DNA from: Elusimicrobiota bacterium
GTDB taxonomy: Bacteria > Elusimicrobiota > Elusimicrobia > FEN-1173
Assembly: GCA_016722575.1 (NCBI GenBank)
Contig: JADKIY010000006.1
Span: 62,001 to 126,000, forward strand
Length of the DNA stretch: 64,000 bases
Direction of reading: 5' to 3'
Within the stretch, counting starts at the first letter, position 1. Every line of letters starts with the position of its first letter. Positions 28,201-37,561 of the stretch are shown in pieces. The notes beneath the pieces were generated by a model that did not search any database, was not told the origin of the DNA, and saw only the letters and a program-made list of their open reading frames with translations. A program made the position numbers and the translations under genes.

Positions 28201-28366
28201 GGTAGGCCCGTCAGGTCCAGTTCGTCATCCCGATTTCAGGGCGATAGACGCTACGGATGCCTGGCGAAACCCATATCGCATGCAGATTAAAAAGCATGGC
28301 GATATCTATGGGTCGGCAACGGTGGAAATGCTGATTCAACAGTTGGGTTCGGGGGAAAAGCAATGA
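25265..28366 (+). CDS. Large secreted protein with C-terminal alpha/beta-hydrolase domain (toxin-like)
   Basis: No named family for the whole. ATG 25265 follows AAGG and gives 1033 residues. A signal peptide (about 1-37, ending MAMAFA) leads into a Tyr/Gln-rich segment, a strand-rich region (about 190-330: TFKAAGQTVAFG, TFKVEGDQLRLIQG) and a long Ala/Gln/Glu helical region (about 330-700) with two similar units, ANETAAWTMTVTQSA and ANEAGSWTANVTRSA. The C-terminus resembles DUF900/lipase-like hydrolases: FIHGYN (H820), nucleophile S905 in THSLGARL, candidate His H1011 in KKHGDIY. From about 27390 the bases become clearly AT-rich; the 60-base line at 27841 has 22 G+C by my count. It overlaps a lipoprotein gene by ATGA. 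A polymorphic-toxin-like effector is inference. Confidence 0.8.
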   Translation: MRRVCGFDTLSAHLVRKSLSLSLSVALGVLPMAMAFAREDERTSYLANNRYQDYQNQYKPEKNYSASSQLDRQIRMQNTALALRFQAPTATSLGRMDAPKPTFQTPTIKFDFLGNNAPKVPNALRATPQPEALTAPIKPGLLNTIGNALKAVGHAMAYPFQKIGQGIAGLIQRAFGSGNRATTLTDSQRVTLSAYRNIQPAGDGTFKAAGQTVAFGRTWEEGATFKVEGDQLRLIQGTSFEKAFSGMERKDGGLMPLKMAEVNGVIQPTGLDFDRLAPNTAFAIKSPMTIEGFGELKAGEMTYQGAWKSPDGQTTGGRFKFENTLLDLNKDLAQGMDMNNPVALRQATFALQAGLMRLNSAVVEKGAGKYFVSQEESPVDISRLEKTAGELDKGSEASLRAIETTKQDMAHRTEALGASAKALAERTGQGGAVTINMNDRPTDLEKEALAVRAEANRIGQALKAGDYAGLDTATKDLAHRQEALTIKTEALAGQAAAIKELQKGYRGMELGAKALSQKAEGQVAAQESENIEASAQIAIAAAKVLVGQGAITPDQGAQLGSQITALRNQVRGVAPSATIKPEETAAHEKQGFFDRMLQKASDLKTGVANRCQETAAKAAVAATAAKALVADAANETAAWTMTVTQSAAAKTAGAADVARAVVTETANEAGSWTANVTRSAGQNTADYMHNYPESAKTVDDFLNEKTSNLYDAVIMKYGARVKEEPIPGYEKTDSEFEGRQEGLEFYKALEPEDPNFSPSGVFEMRHSYRVIPGFGMTPISPQIKMENDVRGAEIGVKFNRAPKDYVAVLKTSKAIDLFIHGYNVPSEDSPNIGDLFSTELHKKGYQNINLTVSWSGDLGDNKLSKLAFFDRAKQSADMSWQGLQKLDRFVKNIRADIKINAVTHSLGARLLLDAAANGVKFHNVVLIVPAVNNEDLSVGGKYEKAIQNIDHLTVVYSRRQELVFGLLYRCTEFNQALGSVGPSGPVRHPDFRAIDATDAWRNPYRMQIKKHGDIYGSATVEMLIQQLGSGEKQ

Positions 28367-28809
28367 GAAGAATAATTAGCGGAAATCTTTTTGTTGTAAT
28401 TTTGTTTGGGTTGTTTGGTTGTCACCGTATGGATGTTGGCGCGGTGATGGCCAAGTTGCGTTTAGGAATGAATAAAGCAGAACTAGACCAAGTGATGAAG
28501 GGTGAAAAGTTTTTAAAAGAACAAGTTGTAAAAGCACGTCCAGGCAGTAGCGAGGCTGAGGAACGCGCAGTGGTTGTGAACCATCGGAAGTATTTGTTTG
28601 TCAATCCACCGAATCTTATTAGAGAACAAATGCCTTTTAACGGAAGCGTAAGAGCATATTCATATTTGATCAAAGAGAGACGGCCATTCGCCAACCCGAT
28701 TTATGTCGAAGCTATATTTGTATTTGTCGATGCCAAGAAGGGCGAAGTGATTGGATGGGCGGATATCGGAAATTTAGCCGAAGTTCGTCTTTGGGACGAA
28801 ATATTCTGA
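28363..28809 (+). CDS. BamE/SmpA-like lipoprotein, possible immunity protein
   Basis: A 148-residue lipoprotein. The N-terminal signal ends in the lipobox LFGC at about residues 16-19. The following KLRLGMNKAELDQVM resembles the first helix of the BamE/SmpA fold. The rest alternates strands (YSYLIKERRPFANPIYVEA, IFVFVDAKKGEVIGWADI). Its composition is AT-rich like the upstream hydrolase domain, and the ATGA overlap couples their translation. Periplasmic lipoproteins often protect against phospholipase-type effectors, so an immunity role is reasonable but unproven. A broken paralogue lies at 28977. Confidence 0.78.
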   Translation: MRRIISGNLFVVILFGLFGCHRMDVGAVMAKLRLGMNKAELDQVMKGEKFLKEQVVKARPGSSEAEERAVVVNHRKYLFVNPPNLIREQMPFNGSVRAYSYLIKERRPFANPIYVEAIFVFVDAKKGEVIGWADIGNLAEVRLWDEIF

Positions 28810-28945
28810 TTCTGTTCGCAACAAAGAATTCACAGAATTCCGGATACCCCTAGGGAAAGGGAACCCCCGGGTTAATGTTGAGGAGCAAAAGGCTCTAAAG
28901 TTGGACACTCAGATGGTTCGAAAAGTAGGCATGCCATGGCAATGA
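28808..28945 (+). pseudogene. Coding-like remnant, possible orphan C-terminal fragment
   Basis: A 45-codon open stretch without a credible start lies between the lipoprotein and its broken paralogue. It reads like a normal protein end, with segments NKEFTEFRIPLGKG, RVNVEEQKALKLDT and MVRKVGMPWQ before TGA. No match to the upstream hydrolase terminus is visible. It could be the tail of a displaced toxin domain, but chance cannot be excluded at this length. Confidence 0.35.
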
Positions 28946-28976
28946 AAAAGGTTTTAGCAGTGATCGGGGAAAAGCA

Positions 28977-29423
28977 ATGAGAATGGAAGCAAATAGAATT
29001 CTTTTTGCTATTGCAATAACGGCGGTGGTGGGTTGTCATCGCATGAACGTTGGTTCCGTGACAGCCTAACTTCGGGTTGGGATGAATAAAGCAGAAATGG
29101 ATAATGTTTTTCATGGCGAGAAGTTTATAAAAGAACAGATAGTTAAGCCTTGGCCAGGGTGCACGGCGGAGGAAACGCGAGCTTATTTGAGGAGTTTAAT
29201 GAGAACGAATTCCGTTGAACCTAAAAGTCTCATTGAAACTCAATTGCCAATTGATGGAAGTGTGAAAGCTTACTCCTATTTAATTAAAGAGGAGCGGAGA
29301 TTCGCCAATCCGATATATGTGGAGGCGCTATTCGTATTTGTGGATACAAAAAAGGACGTAGTAATTGGGTGGGCCGATATTGAGGGGTTATTGGAGGTTC
29401 GCCTATGGAAAGATTATTTTTAA
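28977..29423 (+). pseudogene. Broken paralogue of the BamE-like lipoprotein (in-frame TAA)
   Basis: From ATG 28977 the reading frame encodes a lipoprotein signal with VVGC and then CHRMNVGSVTA, but a TAA stop occurs at 29067-29069 where the intact copy has a Lys codon. Beyond it the frame stays open to 29423 and closely follows the first copy: LRVGMNKAEMDNVF, GEKFIKEQIVK, YSYLIKEERRFANPIYVEA, FVFVDTKK, GWADIEGL. An internal ATG at 29082 could still give a 113-residue cytoplasmic form. The 17 bases GGGGAAAAGCAATGAGA at its start are identical to those at the first copy's start, so the duplication included the end of the upstream gene. Confidence 0.8.
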
Positions 29424-29516
29424 ATGGTCTCCATCGCACCATCCGGTCGTCCTCGGCGGGGCAAGCCAGGAACGTCTCCATCGGTGTCCGCCCCTAGCAA
29501 TGTTTGCGCTGGTTTG

Positions 29517-29546
29517 TTGATTTCCTTCCCTCGGAAAAGCTAATAT
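29517..29546 (+). promoter_or_regulatory. Predicted promoter of the riboflavin cluster
   Basis: TTGATT and TAATAT with an 18-base spacer lie about 95 bases before ribD. A GC hairpin (CCTCC-GGAGG inside AAAACC/GGGTGTTTT) occupies the leader at about 29560-29594. No FMN-riboswitch signature is visible. Confidence 0.5.
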
Positions 29547-29641
29547 ACGCGAATTCCAATAAAAACCCCTCCCTCGCCGGAGGCCGGGTGTTTTATGCGA
29601 CGTCGATCCTTTCTTTTTCGCTTTCCCGTTAGACCCCGGCC

Positions 29642-30720
29642 GTGTTTCGTCCCGAAGATTCCTCCCACATGATTCGCGCGCTCAATTTGGCCGAACGCGG
29701 CCGATTGAACGCCCACCCCAACCCCCTGGTCGGTTGCGTCGTCGCCCGGGGCCCGCGCGTTTTGGGCGAAGGCTGGCACGACCGCTTCGGCGGCGACCAC
29801 GCCGAGGTGGCCGCTCTCCGCCGGGCGGGTCCCCGCGCCCGGGGAGCCACCCTGTATGTCACGTTGGAACCCTGCTCTCGCTGGGGCAAAACCCCGCCCT
29901 GCACGGACGCCGTGAAAGCCGCGGGAGTTCGACGGGTCGTGATCGGCGCCCGGGACCCGAGCCTTCGGGGCGGCGGGGTGGCCGTTCTGAAACGCGCCGG
30001 GATCCGGGTGGACGCCGGGCTTTTTCAACGCGATGTCCGTCGACAAAACGCCGCTTTCTTTAAGAAGACGACGACCGGCTTGCCCTACGTCGTGGTCAAA
30101 ATGGCCCAGACGCTGGATGGGAAAACCGCCACCCGCACCGGGGCCTCCCGGTGGATTTCGGGCCCCAGGGCCCGTTCCCTGGGCCACCGCCTGCGGGCCC
30201 AATCGGACGCGGTGTTGGTCGGCGGCGAGACCGTCCGGCGGGACAACCCCGGTCTCTCGAGCCACGGCCGGGGCCCCAACCCTTTGCGCGTGGTGTTGTC
30301 GTCCTCCCTTAAGCTTTCGCCCCGGGCCGCGGTGTTCTCCGAAGGCGCCCCCACCTGGGTGTTGACGGGAGAATCGTCCCCGGCCGCTTCCAAAAAATCC
30401 CTGGAGCGGCGGGGCGCCCAGATTCTGTCTTTCCGTTCCCCGGCGGCCGGATCCGTCTCAAAGACGCCTTTCGGGCCCTGGCCCGGCGGGGCGTTTCCCG
30501 GATTCTGGTGGAAGGCGGCGGTCGCACGGCGGCGGCCGTTTTGGAAGAAAAACTGGCCGACGAGGCCTACGTGTTTGTGGCGCCGTCCTTTTTGGGCGGC
30601 GGCGGTTCGCCCACGGGCGTGGCCGGCCGGGGATGGCCCCGTCCCTCCGCGGGTCCCCGTTTAAAAGACGTCGGGGTCACCCGGCTGGGCGACGACGTTT
30701 TGATCCACGGGTATTTCTGA
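29642..30720 (+). CDS. ribD: Riboflavin biosynthesis deaminase/reductase RibD, frameshifted
   Basis: Bifunctional enzyme for the second and third steps of riboflavin synthesis. The deaminase domain has NPLVGCVV, zinc ligands in HAEVAAL and LEPCSRWGKTPPC. The reductase domain has VKMAQTLDGKTA, SRWISG and VGGETVRRDNP. Frame 0 loses sense after GAQILSF and would end at 30664, while the expected reductase end (RILVEGGGRT, VAPSFLGGG, LIHGYF) is in the -1 frame to TGA 30720. One missing base near the C4 run at 30438-30441 repairs it to 359 residues, the normal length. The start is a GTG. The stop overlaps ribE (TGATG). Confidence 0.9.
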
Positions 30721-31313
30721 TGTTCACCGGAATCATCGCGGCCCGGGGGCGGGTGCTTCGTTTGGGCGGGTTGAAGTTGGAAGTCGAAGGCCCCCTGGCC
30801 AAAATCCGTCTGGGGGATTCCGTGGCGGTCAACGGCGTGTGCCTCACGGTCGTCCAATCCGTGGGCTCCGCCCGTCGACGCCGAATGGTTTTTGATTTAT
30901 CGCCGGAAACCCTTCAACGCACCAGTCTCGGCGATTGGAAGGCGGGGCGAATCGTGAATTTGGAAACCGCCCTCCGGGCGGGGGATCCCCTGGGCGGGCA
31001 CTTCGTTCAAGGCCACGTGGACGGCGTCGGAACGCTGGTGTCCCGCCGCCCCAACAAGGGAGGGGCGGTCTATGGATTCCAAGCGCCGAAGGCCTTGGCC
31101 CGTTACTTGGTTTCAAAGGGGTCGGTGGCCGTCGACGGCATCAGCTTGACGGTCGTCCGCCCGCGGAAGGGCCGTTTCGACGTGGCGGTGATCCCGCACA
31201 CCGAACGCGTCACCAATTTGGGCTCCCTCAAAATCGGAGATCCCGTGAACATCGAGGCGGACATGATGGCCAAACACATGGCCCAATTGACCTCGGCCTG
31301 GCGGCGGCCGTGA
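30720..31313 (+). CDS. ribE: Riboflavin synthase alpha subunit RibE
   Basis: Dismutates two 6,7-dimethyl-8-ribityllumazines to riboflavin. It starts with the universal MFTGII and shows the two tandem lumazine-binding repeats: VNGVCLTVV with DLSPETL in the first, VDGISLTVV with [12 protein letters not shown] in the second. [10 protein letters not shown] joins them. It has 197 residues, normal length. TGATG joins it to ribD, and GTGA joins it to ribBA. Confidence 0.97.
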   Translation: MFTGIIAARGRVLRLGGLKLEVEGPLAKIRLGDSVAVNGVCLTVVQSVGSARRRRMVFDLSPETLQRTSLGDWKAGRIVNLETALRAGDPLGGHFVQGHVDGVGTLVSRRPNKGGAVYGFQAPKALARYLVSKGSVAVDGISLTVVRPRKGRFDVAVIPHTERVTNLGSLKIGDPVNIEADMMAKHMAQLTSAWRRP

Positions 31314-32496
31314 CCTTCGCGACCGTGGCCGAAGCCCTGCGGGATTACCGCCGGGGAAAACCCCTGGTGGTGGTCGACGACCCCAGCCGGGAAAACGAAG
31401 GCGACGTGGTGGTCGCCGCTTCCAAGGCCACCCCGGCCGTCATCAATTTCATGGCCCGGGAAGCCCGGGGCCTGATCTGTGTTCCCATGCTGGGGGACCG
31501 GCTGGACGCGCTGAAACTGAACGCCATGGTGGAGCACGGGGCTCCCCGGGAAGCCGCCTTCACCGTGTCGGTCGACGCCAAGAAAAACGTGACCACGGGC
31601 ATCTCCGCCCACGACCGGGCCCGGACCGTGGCGGCGTTGATCCATCCCTCCACCGGCCCCGAGGACCTGTCCCGCCCCGGCCACATTTTCCCGCTCCGCT
31701 ACAAAGAAGGCGGCGTCCTGGTCCGCTCCGGCCACACCGAGGCGGCGGTGGATTTGGCGCGGCTGGCCGGGCTGTACCCCGCGGCCGTGATCTGCGAGAT
31801 CATGAACGAGGACGGCACCATGAGCCGCCTGCCCGCCCTCCAGAAATTTTCCCGCCGCCATCGCCTGGCCATGGTCACCATCGAAGACTTGATCGCCTAC
31901 CGCCGGCGGCACGAGAAGCTCATCCGCCGCCTGGCGTCGGTGGCGCTTCCCACCCGGCACGGGGATTTCAAACTCCACCTTTACGAAGACATTCCCACCG
32001 GGGAGCACCACGTGGCCATGGTCAAAGGCGACGTGTCGGGCCACAAGAAAGTCCTCGTGCGCGTGCATTCCTCCTGTTTCACCGGAGACGTCCTCCATTC
32101 CTACCGGTGCGATTGCGGCGAGCAGTTGGAGCGCGCCCTGGAGCGGATCGAGAAAGAGGGCCGGGGCGTTCTGCTGTACATGCACCAGGAGGGGCGCGGC
32201 ATCGGTTTGGCGAACAAACTGCACGCCTACGCGCTTCAGGAAGCCGGCCTGGACACCGTGCAGGCCAACAAGAAATTGGGGTTCGCGCCGGACCTTCGGG
32301 AATACGGCATCGGCGCCCAGATCCTTTCCGACTTGGGACTTTCCAGCGTGCGGCTCCTCACCAACAACCCCAAAAAAATCGTCGGCATCGAGGGCTACGG
32401 ATTGACGGTGACCCAGCGGGTTCCCTGGAAATTCCGTCCAACCGCCACAACGCCCGCTATTTGGCCGCCAAGCGGAAAAACTCGGCCATTGGCTGA
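31310..32496 (+). CDS. ribBA: Bifunctional DHBP synthase / GTP cyclohydrolase II RibBA, frameshifted near the end
   Basis: Supplies both riboflavin precursors. The RibB domain has [31 protein letters not shown] and [13 protein letters not shown]. The RibA domain has [20 protein letters not shown] (zinc cysteines) and [14 protein letters not shown]. The start is a GTG overlapping the ribE stop. Frame 0 runs to 32512 with a nonsense tail after TVTQRVP. Adding one C to the C3 run at 32423-32425 restores the family ending [17 protein letters not shown] and stop 32496, giving 395 residues. This is probably a sequence error. Confidence 0.92.
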
Positions 32497-32508
32497 AGGG
32501 TCTTTGAC

Positions 32509-32985
32509 GTGAGTCGACGACGCGCCGCCTTCCCTTCAGCGACCGCCTCGGGCCGAGGCCGCCGTTTCGCCGTGGTCACCGCCCGGTTCAACGCCGACAT
32601 CACCGAATCCCTGCGGACCGCCTGCGGGGCGACGCTCCGGGCGGGCGGCGTGACGGGCGGGAACATCGTCGAGCTTTACGTCCCGGGGACCTTTGAACTT
32701 CCCTGGGCCTGCCAGCGCCTCGCCCGAACCAAAAAATTCGACGCCGTGATCGCCCTGGGGTGCGTCATCCGGGGCGAAACGCCCCACGACCGTTACATCG
32801 CCCAGGCCACGGCCCAGGGGTTGATGCGCGTGTCCCTGGACACCGGCGTGCCCGTGCTCTTCGGCGTGCTGACCCCTTTGAACCTCCGGCAGGCCCGGGC
32901 CCGTTCGGGCCGGGGTCCCGGCAACAAAGGCGCCGAAGTGGCGCGCGCCGCCTTGGACCTCGCGGCCCTCCGGGGAGCCCTCTGA
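32509..32985 (+). CDS. ribH: 6,7-dimethyl-8-ribityllumazine synthase RibH
   Basis: Condenses the ribityl-uracil with dihydroxybutanone phosphate; usually forms pentamers or 60-mer shells. It has 158 residues from GTG 32509. Family motifs are [48 protein letters not shown] and [11 protein letters not shown]. The C-terminus is Ala/Leu-rich as usual. TGATG couples it to nusB, a very common order. Confidence 0.96.
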   Translation: MSRRRAAFPSATASGRGRRFAVVTARFNADITESLRTACGATLRAGGVTGGNIVELYVPGTFELPWACQRLARTKKFDAVIALGCVIRGETPHDRYIAQATAQGLMRVSLDTGVPVLFGVLTPLNLRQARARSGRGPGNKGAEVARAALDLAALRGAL

Positions 32986-33437
32986 TGGGTTTGCGCCGAC
33001 AGGCCCGGGAGGCCGCCCTTCAAATTTTGTATCTGGCGGACATCGCCAATCTGCCCGGCGACAAGGCCGCCAAAATTATTTGGGCGGGCTCCGAAGCGCC
33101 GCCCAAATCCAAGAATTTCGCCGACGAATTGGCCCGGGGCGCCCTGGCCCACCGTCCGGCCCTGGACGCCGTCATCGCCAAGGTGGCCGAGAATTGGGAA
33201 ATCAGCCGCATGGCCGCCATCGACCGGAACATCCTCCGCCTGGCGGCCTTCGAACTGATGCACAGCCTGGAAACCCCGGTGTCCGTCGTGATCGACGAAG
33301 CCGTGGAGATCGCCAAAACCTATTCCACCCAGGATTCCGGGAAATTCGTCAACGGCATTTTGGACAAGATCAAAACCGAACGCCCCGCCCCGCCCCCGGA
33401 GCGGGAAACCCCCGAAGGACAGCGCGAACTTTTTTAA
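32985..33437 (+). CDS. nusB: Transcription antitermination factor NusB
   Basis: Helical RNA-binding factor acting with NusE in rRNA antitermination. It is 150 residues from the ATG overlapping the ribH stop. The N-terminal REAALQILYLADI and the C-terminal MAAIDRNILRLAAFEL, VVIDEAVEIAKTYS and KFVNGILDKI are the conserved helices. The proline-rich C-terminal tail (ERPAPPPERETPEG) is an unconserved extension. Confidence 0.95.
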   Translation: MGLRRQAREAALQILYLADIANLPGDKAAKIIWAGSEAPPKSKNFADELARGALAHRPALDAVIAKVAENWEISRMAAIDRNILRLAAFELMHSLETPVSVVIDEAVEIAKTYSTQDSGKFVNGILDKIKTERPAPPPERETPEGQRELF

Positions 33438-35468
<2,031 letters not shown>

Positions 35469-35510
35469 CGAATTTGTTAAAATGAATCCGCCCCGACCCC
35501 TCCATCTCCC

Positions 35511-35999
35511 TTGACGGCCGACGACGACTTTCGCCACGCCATGGATTTGGCCCTCCGGCTTTTGAAGTTCCGGGCCCGGAGCCGGTCGGAATTGGCCGAT
35601 CGCCTGAAACGCAAAGACGTGGAAGCCGCGCTGGTCGTCCGCGTTTTGGACCGTTTGACCGAATTGAAATTGGTGGACGACGCCGAATTGGCCCGTCAAG
35701 CGGTGGGAAGCCGCCGCCGGGCCAACCAGGGGGATCACCGCATTCGGCGCGAACTCCGCAAACGCGGCCTGGGGTCGGACGCTGTGGAAAACGCCCTGGC
35801 CGTGGAAGAAACGGCCAAGGGGTCCGACGCGGACCGGGCCTGGGCGGCGTTGCAACGCCGGGCGGGCCGGATGAAAGCCCTCGACCCCCGGGTCGCGCGG
35901 CGACGATTGGAAGGCTACCTTTTCCGTCAGGGGTTCGACGCGGACGACGTCCGTTCGGCCCTCCGACGATTTTTTTCGAACCAAGGAGAAGACGAATGA
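35511..35999 (+). CDS. recX: Regulatory protein RecX
   Basis: Small helical protein that modulates RecA filaments. It has 162 residues from TTG 35511; the true start is not certain because no clear ribosome site is seen. Three three-helix repeats are visible: LALRLLKFRARSRSELADRL, LTELKLVDDAELARQAV with RRELRKRG, and RRRLEGYLFRQGFDADDVRSAL. RecA is not in the window. It overlaps purH by ATGA. Confidence 0.88.
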   Translation: MTADDDFRHAMDLALRLLKFRARSRSELADRLKRKDVEAALVVRVLDRLTELKLVDDAELARQAVGSRRRANQGDHRIRRELRKRGLGSDAVENALAVEETAKGSDADRAWAALQRRAGRMKALDPRVARRRLEGYLFRQGFDADDVRSALRRFFSNQGEDE

Positions 36000-37557
36000 A
36001 AACCGTCGAAATTCGGCGAGCGCTTATTTCCGTTTCCAGCAAAAATCAGATCGTGGAACTGGCCCACGGGTTGTCCAACCTGGGGGTGGAAATCCTGTCC
36101 ACGGGGGGCACCGCCAAGTCCCTCCGCCAGGCCGAGATCAACGTCCGGGAAGTGTCGGACCTCACGGGCTTTCCCGAAATCCTGGACGGCCGGGTCAAAA
36201 CCCTGCACCCCAAGGTCTTCGGCGGTTTGTTGGCCCTGCGGGACAAGGCGGCCCACAGCCAGGACATGGAAAAACACGGCATTCCGCCCATCGACCTGGT
36301 GGTCGTGAACCTCTACCCCTTTGAAACCGTCTGCAACGACACCAACATTCCGCCCGACGAAATGCTGGAGTACATCGACATCGGCGGCTCGGCCCTGATC
36401 CGCGCCGCGGCCAAGAACTACAGTCACGTGGCGCCCCTCTGCGACCCCGACGATTACGCCCTGGTGCTGGAGGAGTTGAACGAGCGGGGCAAGCTCTCCC
36501 CGGAGACGCGCCAGCGCCTGGCCGCCAAGGCCTTCAGCCACACGGCCCATTACGACGCCGTCATCGCCAACTACTTCCGCCACAAAACCCAATCCACGAA
36601 TTTCCCGGTGGAAATCGCGGCGGGCCTTCGGAAAAAGCAGGACCTCCGCTACGGCGAGAACCCCCACCAGAAAGCCGCCCTCTACATGGAATCGGGCAAC
36701 AAAGCCTGGGGCGTCGTGGGGGCCAAAGTCCTTCAGGGCAAGCAGGTCTCCTACAACAACTATTTGGACTGCGACGCCGCCTGGCGGTTGGTCTGCTCCT
36801 TCGCCAATCCCGCCAGCGTGGTGATCAAGCACAACAACCCCTGCGGCGTGTCCGAAGCCGAGGTCCAGGTCGACGCCTTCCGTCGGGCTTTGGCGGCGGA
36901 TTCCGTGTCCGCCTTCGGCGGCATCGTGGGTTTCAACCGCGCCGTGGACGGCGAGACCGCCCAAGAACTGTCGAAACTCTTTTTGGAATGCGTGATCGCC
37001 CCGGGTATCACCCCGAAGCCCGGGAAATCCTCGCCAAGAAAGCCAACCTCCGCCTTTTGGAGCAGGCCACGCTTCTCTCCGACCCCTACGAGTGGGACAT
37101 CCGCAAAATTTCCGGCGGGTTCCTCATGCAGGAACAGGACCTGCCCCGGCCGGTGGAAACCAAGTCGGTGGCCCGCCGGGCCCCCTCGCCGGAAGAGCAG
37201 ATGTCCCTGGCCTTCGCCTGGCAGGTGGTCAAGCAGGTCAAGTCCAACGCCATCGTGTTGGTGCGGGGCCGCACGACCTGCGGCATCGGCGCCGGCCAGA
37301 TGAGCCGCATCGATTCCATGAAGGTGGCCCACATGAAAATGGCGGCCCCCGGCATCGACGTGAAAAAGCCCCTGCCCCTGGTCATGGCCTCCGACGGTTT
37401 CTTCCCCTTCCGGGACACCGTGGACGAAGCGGCCAAGATGGGCGTGGCGGCCATCATCCAGCCGGGCGGCAGCGTCCGGGACGAGGAAAGCATCGCCGCC
37501 GCCAACGAGCACGGCATCGCCATGCTCTTCACCTCGGTCCGCCACTTCAAGCATTAA
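35996..37557 (+). CDS. purH: Bifunctional AICAR formyltransferase / IMP cyclohydrolase PurH, frameshifted
   Basis: Last two steps of purine synthesis. The N-terminal cyclohydrolase has [30 protein letters not shown] and YPFE. The transformylase has [24 protein letters not shown] and, after the break, [29 protein letters not shown] and DGFFPF. Frame 0 is lost after ECVIAPG. One extra G in the G3 run at 37003-37005 joins it to [12 protein letters not shown] and the stop at 37557, giving 520 residues. Both halves are otherwise intact, which argues for sequence error. Confidence 0.93.
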
Positions 37558-37561
37558 ACCC

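Noticed and set aside
29547..29641. FMN riboswitch upstream of ribD
   Set aside because: The leader holds a simple GC hairpin but no RFN-type conserved blocks, and is too short for the aptamer.
36988..37557. A separate PurH C-terminal gene
   Set aside because: The two halves join in register with one added G and give a normal-length PurH, so a split gene is unnecessary.
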